The notes below the pieces were generated by a model. The model was not told the origin of the DNA. It saw only the letters and a list, made by a program, of their open reading frames with translations, and ran no database searches. From Polytrichum commune (lineage: Eukaryota > Streptophyta > Polytrichopsida > Polytrichales > Polytrichaceae), in assembly GCA_950295325.1 (NCBI GenBank), contig OX485804.1:46426429-46490428 (forward strand): a stretch of DNA of 64,000 bases, in the 5' to 3' direction. The translations under genes and the position numbers were made by a program. Shown here one piece after another: positions 1 through 10,246 of this stretch (the first letter of the stretch is position 1; every line of letters starts with the position of its first letter).

Positions 1-39
1 AAGAGCAATCTGAAGTAATTTGTAGTGAGCGAGATCAGA

Positions 40-309
40 ATGCTGGGAGTGAGTTCAAGAAAGAGACGCAAGCGTGGTCTCCTCTTTACAAGTGCAAAGT
101 CTTTGAAGCGCAACAAAATGGTGCGGACGAGGCGTTCAAACGAGGAGAGGTGTGACATTACCGATATTGCGAAGGTGCTCAGCTACAATGATGAAGGACA
201 GGAGAACCAACTAGAAGGCATACCAAAAACGCAAGAAGGGGGAAGCTCTGATAGTGAAACTCATGATGCCCCAAGGAGCGATGACAGGGACGACAGAGAG
301 GAGGACTCG
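40..309 (+). CDS. Possible exon of an unknown protein
   Basis: An open stretch begins at an ATG at 40 and encodes about 90 residues. The start is very basic (KRRKRG, then KRNK, RTRR) and the end is acidic and serine-rich (SDSETHD, SDDRDDREEDS). It runs directly into a good splice donor (GTAAGT at 310), so it could be one exon of a nuclear protein. I recognise no domain. The frame is not open to the window edge because a TAA lies at 16-18. It may equally be chance coding potential beside a repeat block. Confidence 0.25.
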
Positions 310-825
310 GTAAGTCTCAAAACTTAAAATTTTAGAACAAGAGTTGGGGCAAGCGGAACGGAAGAGTTGGAGGGTTTTGTAGAGGCTAGTAGGGCAGGCA
401 TTGTGGAGGATAGAAGGGCGGGCAAGTGCTATTGAGAGGGTTAGGCAAGCAGAAACCCTAGAACATCAAAGGTCAAGCTTTTGAGAGGGTCGCAAGCTGT
501 GGCAGATGAATCCTGCGCCGACAGCCATGGACACCAGGGAGGTCACCGCGGGCAATCAAAGAGGTAGTTCATCGAGACAGCTTGGAGAGTCGTCAACGAC
601 GGAGGTGCGCAACCTCGAGGGCGACATCGCAGGTGAGCATTGAAACATGATGAAACCCTAATGAAACTCTACCTCTCGCCTTTCGATATTGGAATGCGAT
701 GGTCAGGCGCGCGCTTTCACACGTTGAGTCGCAGCGCAGAGGTGCAGTGTTTTTCCTCTTGGGTCGGTGCAGCAACCAAACAAGGGTTTCAATTTTTTGC
801 TTTCAGCGCGGAGGCGCTCTAGACA
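310..825. other. Gene-free stretch
   Basis: Only short overlapping ORFs on both strands, with no domain, splice logic or repeat that I recognise. Confidence 0.4.
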
Positions 826-1196
826 CCCCGCCGGTGCCGGCTGCCCTCTTGGTGGCAAAAATTTTGCAGTTGCAGGAACCGAAATTTAGTTTTTCATTTT
901 CAGGTGACAGAGATACCCCCGCACGTCCAGGTGACTGAGATACCCCGCCGGTGCCGGCTGCCCTCTTGGTGGCAAAATTTTTGTAGTTGCAGGAACCGAA
1001 ATTTAGTTTTTCATTTTCAGGCGACAGAGATACCCCCGCACGTCCAGGTGACTGAGATACCCCGCCGGTGCCGGCTGCCCTCTTGGTGGCAAAATTTTTG
1101 TAGTTGCAGGAACCGAAATTTAGTTTTTCATTTTCAGGCGACAGAGATACCCCCGCACGTCCAGGTGACTGAGATACCCCGCCGGTGCCGGCTGGC
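826..1196. repeat. 117-bp tandem repeat array
   Basis: The phrase CCCCGCCGGTGCCGGCTG occurs at 826, 943, 1060 and 1177, exactly 117 bp apart. The intervening sequence (CTCTTGGTGGCAAAA, GAACCGAAATTTAG, CACGTCCAGGTGACTGAGAT) is nearly identical in each unit, giving a little over three copies. Because 117 is divisible by three, the array creates long repetitive ORFs on both strands, which I regard as artefacts. The GC-rich core is shared with the rDNA-bearing block that follows. Confidence 0.9.
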
Positions 1197-1426
1197 CTCC
1201 CCGTCCGCGATAAATTATCGCTTATAGTATAGTCTAAACCCAAACCCTAAACCTCAGCCTAAACCGGCAGCTGAGGGAGCTTTGTTCGGCGGCAGGTGCA
1301 GTTCGGTGGCTGAGGGAGCTGCTGGCCGAGGCACCCCAGCCGGTGCCGGCCGACCCTTTACAGACCCTCCCTACTCTCCCTCAGCCTCTCTCCCTCTCTC
1401 TACCTCTTTCTCTCTATCTCTCTCTC

Positions 1427-1610
1427 CAATGATCGGGGAGAACCGGCAGTTAGTTACAAATAACCGGTTGAATTTGAGAAATAACCAGTTGAAGTTCAAG
1501 ACTGTAGGAAAATTACTGATCATTTTAGAGGAATTTATAGAATATACCCCAATTTAACCGCAAACACTAGGATCTCAACCGGTTATGCCTAAAAATCTCC
1601 CCAAACACTG
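1427..1610. mobile_element. hAT-like MITE, copy 1
   Basis: Short non-autonomous element of 184 bp. It starts CAATGATCGGGGAGAAC and ends in CACTG, and is flanked on both sides by TCTCTCTC, an apparent 8-bp target duplication inside a CT microsatellite. Its interior (AGTTCAAGACT, TTTATAGAATATACC, CACTAGGATCTCAAC) matches the copies at 20863 and 45115. An 8-bp duplication and CA...TG ends are characteristic of the hAT superfamily. Confidence 0.75.
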
Positions 1611-1870
1611 TCTCTCTCCCTCTTTCTCTCTATCTCTCTCTCCCTCTCCCTCTCTTCCTCTCTTTGGCCTAGGCACCCCAGCCGGTGCCGGCCGAGGGTT
1701 TTCAGTGTCCTCTCTCCCTCTCTCTACCTCTCCCTCTCGCTCTCCCTCTTTCTCTTCCTCTCTCGCTCTCTCCCTCTCTCTGGCCTAGGCACCCCAGCCG
1801 GTGCCGGCCGAGGGTTTTCAGTGTCCTCTCTCCCTCTCTCTACCTCTCCCTCTCGCTCTCCCTCTCTCTG

Positions 1871-1918
1871 GCCGATCCAGGTGGAAGACATTCTCAGGTG
1901 GGGAGTTTGGCTGGGGCG
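1871..1918 (+). pseudogene. 25S rRNA fragment (short)
   Basis: About 48 bp matching plant 25S rRNA just upstream of domain V (GCCGATCC.GG.GGAAGACATT, then CAGGTGGGGAGTTTGGCTGG). The same segment recurs at 1967, where it continues into the longer rRNA fragment. It is cut off by the GC-rich repeat core at about 1916, so it is a rearranged piece and not a functional gene. Confidence 0.75.
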
Positions 1919-1966
1919 CCCCAGCCGGTGCCGGGCGAGGGTTTTCAGTGTCAGGTGGGGAGTTTG

Positions 1967-2243
1967 GCCGATCCAGGTGGAAGACATTCTCAGGTGGGTT
2001 TGGCTGGGGCGGCACATCTGTTAAAAGATAACGCAGGTGTCCTAAGATGAGCTCAACGAGAACAAAAATCTCGTGTGGAACAAAAGGGTAAAAGCTCATT
2101 TGATTTTGATTTTCAGTACGAATACAAACTGTGAATGCATGGCCTATTGATCTTTTAGTCTTTCGGAATTTGAAGCTAGAGGTGTCAGAAAAATTACCAC
2201 AGGGATAACTGGCTTGTGGCAGCCAAGCGTTCATAGCGACGTT

Positions 2244-2288
<45 letters not shown>

Positions 2289-2381
2289 GAATCCACCAAG
2301 TGTTGGATTGTTCACCCACCAATAGGGAACGTGAGCTGGGTTTAGACTGTCGTGAGACAGGTTAGTTTTACCCTACTGATG
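1967..2381 (+). pseudogene. 25S rRNA fragment covering the peptidyl-transferase region
   Basis: About 415 bp of nuclear large-subunit rRNA in sense orientation. It includes the highly conserved stretches TTACCACAGGGATAACTGGC, TTCATAGCGACGTTGCTTTT and GGGAACGTGAGCTGGGTTTA, and stops at CCCTACTGATG. A complete 25S gene is over 3.3 kb, so this is an isolated domain V piece. A short deletion near 2000 (GGGGAGTTTGG reduced to GGTTTGG) and substitutions relative to the near-invariant consensus show that it is a relic. It is bounded on both sides by the GC-core repeat. Confidence 0.9.
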
Positions 2382-2417
2382 CGCGGTGGCACCCCAGCCG
2401 GTGCCGGCCGAGGCCCT

Positions 2418-2542
2418 TCAACGAGAACAGAAATCTCGTGTGGAATAGAAGGGTAAAAGCTCATTTGATTTTCATTTTCATTACGAATACAAATTGTGAA
2501 TGCATGGCCTATCGATCCTTTAGTCTTTCAGAATTTGAAGCT

Positions 2543-2583
<41 letters not shown>

Positions 2584-2625
2584 ACAGCCAAGCGTTCATA
2601 GTGACGTTGCTTTTTTATCCTTCGA
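2418..2625 (+). pseudogene. 25S rRNA fragment, second partial copy
   Basis: A second, shorter copy of the same 25S region, from TCAACGAGAAC to CCTTCGA. It again contains TTACCACAGGGATAACTGGC, with extra changes (GTGACAGCC for GTGGCAGCC, ATAGTGACG for ATAGCGACG). It ends inside the loop that is intact in the first copy and joins the repeat unit at about 2640. This looks like local duplication with truncation. Confidence 0.88.
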
Positions 2626-2805
2626 ATGTATGCTGCAGGTGAGTTCGGTGGCTGCTGGCCGAGGCACCCCAGCCGGTGTCGGCCGAGGGTTTACAGACCC
2701 TCGTTCTCTCTCTCTCTTTCTCTCTCTCTCCCTCATTCTCATTCTCTCCCTCTCTCTACCTCTCTCTCCCTCTCCCTCTCTTCCTCTCTCTATCTCTCTC
2801 TCCCT

Positions 2806-3625
2806 GCAAGTGAGTTCGGCAGGTGCAGTTCGGGAGGTGCAGTTCGGCAGTATGTCACATCACGACCCGGCATGCCTCGGGCAAACGGGCTCACAACCTG
2901 AAGGCCTACTAAACCAACATCATGACTCAGGTCTATAAAAATCCGAGCATCTGTCTGATGCCTCCCTTCTTGAGACAAACATCGAGTTGTGTTTGTGCCT
3001 TGGTTATAATCTGCAGTGTTTTCCAATAAGTGTCTTGGCCTTGCTCTTTCCAGCTCATTGTCATTAATGTCAACAGTCTCTCCCACTCTTCCTAACTTTC
3101 TGACTCTCTTAAGCGGGTTGGGTTCAGATATATGTACACCAATCCCTCCAACTGGATGAACCATAAGCTGACATATCCTTTCCAACCACTTCTTCCCTCA
3201 CAATTAAAGTGGGGCACTTCATACTTTTATCCACATTTCGCAATTTCCCCTTCCAATTCATTTCAAACCTCATCATCTCACCATCACTTGAGGTACCTCA
3301 TTCAAATGTGGGTGCTTCTGATATGAGCTGAAGGTGGCATTGTGTTGAACTTGTTTAAGTTCAAGCAAGTGTTGTGAGTCCAGGAGATGGTGGAGATGGT
3401 GGAGAAGGTGCATTCCACATTGCTTTGTGGGGTTTATTTATTCATTCCAATTTCATGATGTTTGGTATTGCATTCCAATTTCGTGAATGAACCTTGTCGA
3501 TTATGAGGTGCGTACATTGTTAGGGGTCATTCACCATGTAGTCAAATGCCTCTCTTCTTCTGATATTTTAGAAATCGAGTTCATTTTGTTTGCACACAAT
3601 TTTATTATGACTTTTATTGACTGAT
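2806..3625. other. Gene-free stretch upstream of the ParB/methyltransferase-like pseudogene
   Basis: Follows the last CT microsatellite. It contains a small duplication (GGTGCAGTTCGG near 2823 and 2838) and otherwise no domain or repeat I recognise. It may hold the former promoter or 5' exons of the gene that follows. Confidence 0.35.
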
Positions 3626-6600
3626 ATGGCATTGTGCGCTTCCTCAGCTTCTTCGGGTGAGCCTGCCGGTGGTACGTTCTACGTCGGTCACGAGTCCAAA
3701 CCTGGCTGTCATCTGTTCAATTTGCAGTTTACTATTAACTCATTAGTGGGATTTTCAAAATAAACATTCACTCACGATTTTGGCTCTGTATTCACGTATT
3801 GCTTTCTGGACTGTTGATATACATGTCGCATTCTCTTGAGGCAGAAGTCTCATGCAATATCTCATGCAATATCTGATGAATTTGCCTTCATTTTCAGACA
3901 ATCCAATAGATGTTCGCTCGAAGCTCCATACCATGGTCTCTAATGAGATTCCCAGCACCAAATCCAGGATTGAGGGACTTAGATTTCAACCGAAGAACAA
4001 GTCCAAGATCTTCATTCCTCTATGTCGAATGGTTTGTCTTCCCGTGGTCCGTCCCTTCCTTAAGAATGATGTCCTTAAGTTGGCTTGGCATTTCCAGAAG
4101 AACGGTTACATGAAAGGTAATGGTGTTTTTTATGTTGCCCTGGAGGACAATGAAGGCAAAACTTCAGACGTTTCCGCAGAGATCATTTCCACTTGGAGTC
4201 AGCATTGGGTGACAGTGAACAACGAATTTGAGGCTATGCTAACCGCCGATCCAGCTCTCCAAGTCTTTTGTGGGAAGATGTTCCATGTTTGGGATGGCAA
4301 CCACTGCATCTAAGCTTGGATGCCAATTATCAACAATGACCACCTGGATGATATTTCTTGGCATTATATGGTCGAGAGTATTATTCTCGTTGTGAATGGG
4401 GATGTTGTATCCATGCTCACTGCCTTACACGAGGTCAACTGGTATGTTTTCATTGCAATCACATGCTCTCTTGATTTCATCTCATTTTTGTCATGGTACC
4501 TCATCTCTCATTTAATCTTGATTTTCTGCCACCCAGGAGAAATGAAAATTCACATGTGGTTGCAAACCTTGTGCATCGGCTCTACCGCACTCAGAGTTTT
4601 GCCAAACAGCCATTGGAGTTCTTCAAGTCTTTGGTGTCTCAAGATGATGTTCAAGCTGCGGAGACAAAACAGAAGAATCCTAAAACCAAGACTTGGCTCA
4701 TCCTTACAACTGCATCGCTCACCTCCATACTCTACCAGGTTCAATTGTTTTCATACTCTTCCTATGGTTTCATTCCTACTTTTAACTTCTTCTATATTTT
4801 CGCATTGCTAATATACTAATTCCTTGCTTTTCAAATGTCTCAGCAAAAAATTGGAGTGGTTGCTGCATCTGCAGAGCGGAAATTTTATGATCGATATCCA
4901 AACCCTGAGGACTAGACATCTCAACGCGTTGATGACATCGTTGGCAAGGCGGTTACACGTGCCAAGGTGCATTTCAAAAGTGACTTAAAGAAGATCTTAC
5001 CAATTGCTAATCCTCAGAACACTCCTGCTTTTCTTGCCGAAGTGAAGACTCATGATGAGTGTCGTGATGACGGTGTTGAGATGAAGTTAGAGAAGTTATG
5101 GATGTTGGCTGTGTCTGCCATGGATCCTTCCATGAAGGTACTTTGGCTTGAGCGTTGGAATCAGCCTCCAAGTCTTCGGGTGCAACTGAAATTTCCCAAG
5201 CAAGGTTTCAACGATGACGTCTTTTACACTTGGTTGAATAAGGCAACATGGTGGGCTCAAGTATGTGATTCTCCACCTGCCCTCTTTGTTGAGTTCTCAA
5301 AAATTGTTTTTTTGCTTTTGAACTTTCATTGCTAGGCCATTGCAAATTTTGTTATCTTCTTTGTTCATAACTCCTCTATCGTGCTATGCAGTTGGCAGTG
5401 GAAGCACAAAAGCTTCTCGATGGTGTCCTGCGTGATCAAAAGGCCACAATCAACTATCAACATGATGGCCGGGATCCAATTCCAACATTTTTTTATTATA
5501 TTGAGCAGATTCGCATATTATTATGGGACACGGTATTCTTCCGCGAATTCGCAGTGGAGAAAGGAGTGAACAAGAACAACACTATCGACAAGCAATACTT
5601 GTTCAAGCCAGCATTACACCGTGTCCTGTACCAGTACTTCAAATATGTCCTCTTCCCCTCCAAGGCTATCTCTAGATCCCCTCCCTTCTTTGTTAATTTC
5701 TTGGAGAGAGATAGTGAGGATTTCATGCTCACTGAGGGGATCATAAAATCATGGGATTCTGTGCACTGGGAGTGATGTGGGTGGTATCTTGACTGCCCAG
5801 CTTCGAAGGCCCCTTCGTTTGACATTGTTCTTCGAGACTCCATCCAACCACCTTCCCTTTGAACTGGGACTCCCTCGGATACCGTCGACACTCCGTTTGA
5901 GGTGCTTGCCAGTCAACGGCCGGCCTCAAAATCCAAGAGGCAACCGAGGCAGAAGAAGGCTCCCGTTTTTTATCAGGTTCAGAGGGCCACTTCCCCGGTT
6001 GGGACGCCGCCCCTCTTCTCTGCAGTAGATGCTGCATTTGCTTCAAGTGCATGTAGACTTCCTGCATCACCACCGAGTCCTTTAGTACTTCTAGCAGAGC
6101 CAATTACAAAGCGCCAAAAAGTTGATGTCCCGGAGTCCAGTACTGCCACCACGTTCTTGTCTCCCCCTAAGCGTCATCCCATGAAGGTGAAGGCTGTTGC
6201 ATTGTCAACTGCATATACTTCTCAGCAACTTCTTGTGAATGATTCTTTTGTTCGTATTGTGGAGGAGAAGACAATCACTGGAAAGTTCAGCACCAACTAC
6301 GAAGACATTGTTTACTTTCTGAACAAGGTCTCCCCCTAATTTTCCAATTCACTACAGTATTGCTTTCATTTTTTCAATGTCATGTTGTAGGTTGGTAGTT
6401 GGATTTTTGTGGTATTTTTTCAATGTCAAGTTCTAGCTCGGAACTCCCAGGACTTACATTCCTCTCCGTTTAGGTTGGCACTGGACGCCACTTCTACTTT
6501 GATGGCAAACTCATTCAGAAACCTGCAGTGGACTTGCTTATTGCTGAGTACCCTGACGGGCAGAGAGTTCCTGGAGTTTCTAATCCCCCGTCTCAGATCC

Positions 6601-7816
6601 CACCTTGGAATGAGTACTCCGATATTTTTCTTAAAGTGACCATGGGATTTGCATATTCCTACTTGCATGACGATGGAGCCTTCATTCTTTTCTACCCCGA
6701 CAGTCCCATGGTTCGCAAGGAGATTTCATCATTTTTCAAGAATTACAAGATGAAGGTTCTTGACGAGTGGACCATCATCAATTATTTGCACCTTGCCAAT
6801 CCTCTCGTGCCAGCCAAAAATGTTTGTTTCTTGTCCTTGTCTCTTTTCTACTATTTTAACTAAGTTTTTTCTTCTCTTCCAATTTTTCTTCTTAAGACTT
6901 GGCTGATTATTTGATTTACCTTTGCAGACTTTGAAGTTCAAGGCTATTCTTATAGTCAGATTTGTCCCTACTTCTGAGGCTAGGCAGCCAAAGATCCTCA
7001 CGATCACTCCAGACCCTTCAGTCCCTCAGGTGGACTTAGCGTGTGATGATGTTCTCTTCAATCCTGTCACATCCGAGACCCAGCTGATTCGTAAAAGCGA
7101 TGGTTCGCCATGGTGAGGCCTGAAGGAGAAATCGGATGTTCTCATGAAGCTCTTTGTGCATGGATTATCTCCTCTAGATGGTATTGTCGCCGACCTAACC
7201 GCTTCCACAGGTACCTCATACCCACTTCTCCTTCTTTTTTTACTTTTAATTTTCATACCATGTTTCATGTCCTAATTTATCCCATTTTTCCAGGAGCTAC
7301 TATTCGCGCAGCCCGTGCATGTAATCGCCACATTCTGGCTTTAGAGAGCGACTCTATGCTCTTTTTTGAAGTCCTTGAACCCCTGGCAGTTCCACCTCCA
7401 AATGCTTCGACTTTCTCTACTGCAGGCGACCTGAGTGATGATGACGAGGCCATTCCAGATGCCCTTTTGCACGATATATGTGAGTAAGTCCACGCCTTCG
7501 TTGGTTGATATTGTTTTCTATTTATCTCTTTCTTGTAATCCATCCTTTGTCCATCCCTAAATCTTGCTCTGAACATGGCAGTTTGACAAATTCAGGGAGA
7601 CCACTACGAACTCCACCTTCAACTTGGTACTTTCCGTCGCCGCCCCCAAGTCCTTGTGGCTTACCTGTATATGCTGAAGCCATGGCCTTGGCGTATGCCC
7701 ATGGTAGCTCTGGGAATTCGGCATCCTTCTTCACTCCTAAGAATCATGTTGACCCTCGAATTCTACGCTACTTTGATTTAGAAGCAGTGTTGAGCCCTCT
7801 ATGTAGCAGTGATTGA
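3626..7816 (+). pseudogene. Broken spliced gene: ParB-like domain plus permuted DNA-methyltransferase-like domain
   Basis: Inferred exons: 3626-~3746 (uncertain), 3898-4441, 4537-4738, 4844-5260, 5392-6327, 6474-6821, 6928-7210, 7294-7479 and perhaps 7582-7816. From exon 2 on, the phases join cleanly at GT/AG sites, giving roughly 970 codons. Exon 2 reads like a ParB/Spo0J N-terminal domain: VLKLAWHFQKNGYMKGNGV resembles the 'eLa.sI..nG...P..V' region, then FHVWDGNHCI precedes AWMP, matching the 'DGxHRxxAW' box with R changed to C. The 3' exons read like a permuted DNA methyltransferase: AVDLLIAEYPDG, a helix ending in LHDDGAFILFYPDS, then DGIVADLTASTGGATIRAA and ILALESD as the SAM-binding motif. 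Five in-frame stops (4311, 4913, 5773, 5860, 7114) make it a pseudogene. The middle (5392-6327) has a basic linker and no recognised domain. The last exon's frame is unresolved. ParB-methyltransferase fusions are known from phages and bacteria. A spliced plant version is my inference from motifs alone. Confidence 0.55.
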
Positions 7817-8357
7817 AGTAATGACGACCTTCTTGATCATACAAAGTATCTTGAGCTCCCAGGAATTGTCATGGATATAGGCCCCTTTAATAAAAATTGT
7901 GTTCTAAAACTTTCAAGTTTTCAGTGAAAACTGCGGTCATAGAGCTCAAAAGTTCTCAAATTTTTGCTCTAGTCCTGATTATAGGGCTTTATTTTCAATA
8001 CAAAATTTCTAAAAACTGTAGAAGTTATCGCTCACCGCTCACCGCTCACAAAATAGCATTCCTCATTTGGCAAGGACCCACTGAAACAACTTATCACATA
8101 CAGTAGATGGCACATTTAAGCAAATATATGGAAGACTATGTGAGGGGGAATGGCACTAAAGAAACTAGAGAATTCGTAACAAGCTAAATCACAAATAAAA
8201 GGCAATTGGCTTGGGATCCATAAAAGGAGAGTTGCAACTTGCAATGTTCATCATGAACTCCATGAACTAGCTCCAGATTTTGATCGAGAACTTATCATAG
8301 ATCATAGATGTTGCACATTTGATCCATCAAGCGCCATCTAAGTATTACAAATCGGGC
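7817..8357. other. Gene-free stretch
   Basis: AT-rich sequence between the pseudogene and the LINE fragment. A short CTCACCG duplication lies near 8035. I see no coding or repeat structure. Confidence 0.35.
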
Positions 8358-8360
8358 TAA

Positions 8361-9195
8361 AACGCCAACTGCACATTGTGCTATAAAAACGATAGAGACA
8401 CATGGCCACACATCCTCTCAATGTGCGAAAACCCCTACCTCAAGGGCCTAAGAATTCCCAGACACGATAAGGCGGTGCATCTCATCACACAAACACTACA
8501 AGCTAACAAGCATACCCGCTTCTTTACACTAACCAACGCCGGTAAAACCAATAACAAACCCCCTTACCAAACAATCCCATAATGGTTACTCAAATGTACA
8601 TGCCCACAAGCCCCTTGCCAATGCCAAGCCAAACTCATACCATACATCCTCTGCATAATCGGAGCCCCAAACCATATACAAACACCCATGGCACCATCCC
8701 CCACAACTACAGTCCAACTCATAGAATTCACATATTGGCATGATAGATTCCCATAACAAGCCATCACACAAAAACATACCAAATACGACCCACTAATTAA
8801 CGCTATACAAAATAATGGGTGGAAAACCAACCCCCTTATAACCATCATAGCAGGTGTAAGAGGAGGAATACACGAACATTCTATCGAGAAACTAACCAAA
8901 CTAAAAATTCCTAAAACCAATATTAAAACCCTCATGAAAAGCCTACACCACAATGCCATTAAATACCTCACCTACCTAATCCTAAACAAAAGAAAACTAG
9001 ATAACAAACAAACACCGATCCCACCACCATAATGAAATTGGATGAATATTACACCTACCAAGAGCCCACCTCCTAACGGAGGCATAAATCTCTTGCTGCA
9101 TCACGGGACACCATGATCAGCATAAGACCAACGGGCTCAAATTCACGCCGGTATTTAGATACGGGCGTAATTTTTCATTTTCTTTTTCTTTCTTT
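8361..9195 (+). mobile_element. 5'-truncated LINE retrotransposon: ORF2 C-terminus and 3' UTR
   Basis: One frame from 8361 to the TAA at 9030-9032 encodes the end of a LINE ORF2. A zinc-knuckle-like segment (NCTLCYKNDRDTWPHILSMC) is followed by RIPRHDKAVHLI, then EFTYWHDRFP, NGWKTNPLITIIAGVRGGIH and a basic tail (LNKRKLDN). Two in-frame stops (8580-8582 and after HDRFP near 8754) show it is dead. The upstream reverse transcriptase and endonuclease are missing, the usual 5' truncation. The 3' UTR (9033-about 9195) holds GAGCCCACCTCC and ACGGGCTCAAATTCACGCCG and ends in a T-rich tract. Both phrases recur in modified form at 61.9-62.0 kb. Antisense ORFs over this region are shadows. Confidence 0.75.
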
Positions 9196-9740
9196 TCTTA
9201 CAAATCGGGTAGACAATTCAAACTCTCAAGTTAAAATCTCAAATGTAGAGTTCAGTTCATGAACGAGTATGCATACAAGGCTCTCCGCCATTGAGAAGGC
9301 TCCTTTGTTAAAACTCTTGGATTTTCAAGCACTCAACCTCTCCAAGTAGTGTAAATGAGCCTTAAATAAATAATGGGCGTAACACTATGGAGCAATATGG
9401 ACAAGGCCCTTTTTGGATTCTAGAGTAGGTAATCTTAGGACTTGGTTTTCTACATGATGACTCACAACCCAATGTGGCCTTATCTAATAAGTCAAAGCAA
9501 GCAAATTACAATATCTGTAGTTAGGGATAAAACTCTCTAGGATCTTGTGCAAGTAATATTCTTTCTTGTAGAAAGATCAACACAACATGCTTTGTACTAT
9601 GCTATGATTCCACTCCTAACCAATATGGAGTCGTGAATAAACGCATTGTTCGAGAACCCCCGGGGACAAAATAATCCGATACGCAAAGTTGCCGTACAAG
9701 ATTAAAGGGCCATGCTTCAATGTATTATTGTATTATCTAA

Positions 9741-10246
9741 GGGCCGCTTCACACTATGGCTGTCCAAGTCGAGAGGCCATGGGATTGAATGGCCAAACTT
9801 TGTTGAGGGTCCAAAGAAATGGGCTGAAAATAGCCAATGATATATAGGAATTGGAGCCTTCGGCCGGGCAGAGTGGGAAGCCTCCAAAAGCCAAGCCCAA
9901 AGCCCAAAGAAAGAAGGAGCATCCCACTTTATTCCCTACCCAGAACAACCCCTCCAATCTAACAGCCAAGATCTTGTTAGTTTTTAGATTTTTTTTTATG
10001 AAAAAAAATCGACGGCCTCTTGACCATAGTTTGGGTTTCCATACCTGTCGGACCCGGACCCGGACTTCCTTCGAGAGTCCGTCGATTTGGTCAAAAAGTA
10101 CTGGCATGTAGGCATTTTGAAGAGTGATGGCCTTTGGACTTTGACCTCTAATGTGAAGGATCGAGAGACCGAATTCTTGGTTTCTTGCAATATGATTGGT
10201 GGAAATCAATGGCCTCTCAACCTTTGACCGTAGTGTGAAGCAGCCC
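9741..10246. mobile_element. Tourist-like (PIF/Harbinger) MITE, subfamily A
   Basis: 506-bp element with terminal inverted repeats GGGCCGCTTCACACTATGG (left) and GGGCTGCTTCACACTACGG (right, reverse complement). It is flanked by TAA on both sides (9738-9740, 10247-10249), fitting the 3-bp TWA target duplication of PIF/Harbinger elements. The interior is an inverted relative of the element at 53407: shared phrases include CTTTGGAGGCTTC..., GAGGGGTTGTTCTGGG and CGACGGCCTCTTGACC. It has no transposase, so it is non-autonomous. Confidence 0.82.

Larger units (their letters stand above)
1296..2710. repeat. Rearranged GC-core and CT-microsatellite block
   Basis: A unit with core GCACCCCAGCCGGTGCCGGC recurs at about 1331, 1673, 1789, 1915, 2389 and 2663, some copies with one or two changes. 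Most copies are followed by GAGGGTTT and then pyrimidine tracts of CTCTC/CCCTCT (about 1371-1426, 1611-1668, 1700-1780, 1823-1869, 2700-2805). The units at about 1300 and 2640 also share the upstream phrase TTCGGTGGCTG and downstream TTTACAGACCCTC. The block is interleaved with 25S rRNA pieces, so an origin from a ribosomal intergenic spacer is plausible but not shown. Confidence 0.75.

Noticed and set aside
803..1243. Long minus-strand ORF with perfect 39-residue repeats, and a similar plus-strand ORF
   Set aside because: It simply reflects the 117-bp tandem DNA repeat, whose length is a multiple of three. It is open on both strands and has no other coding evidence.
1967..2381. A functional 25S rRNA gene
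   Set aside because: Only about 415 of more than 3,300 bases are present, with substitutions at near-invariant sites.
8564..8971. 135-codon minus-strand ORF
   Set aside because: It is antisense to the LINE ORF2, whose sense frame has recognisable motifs.
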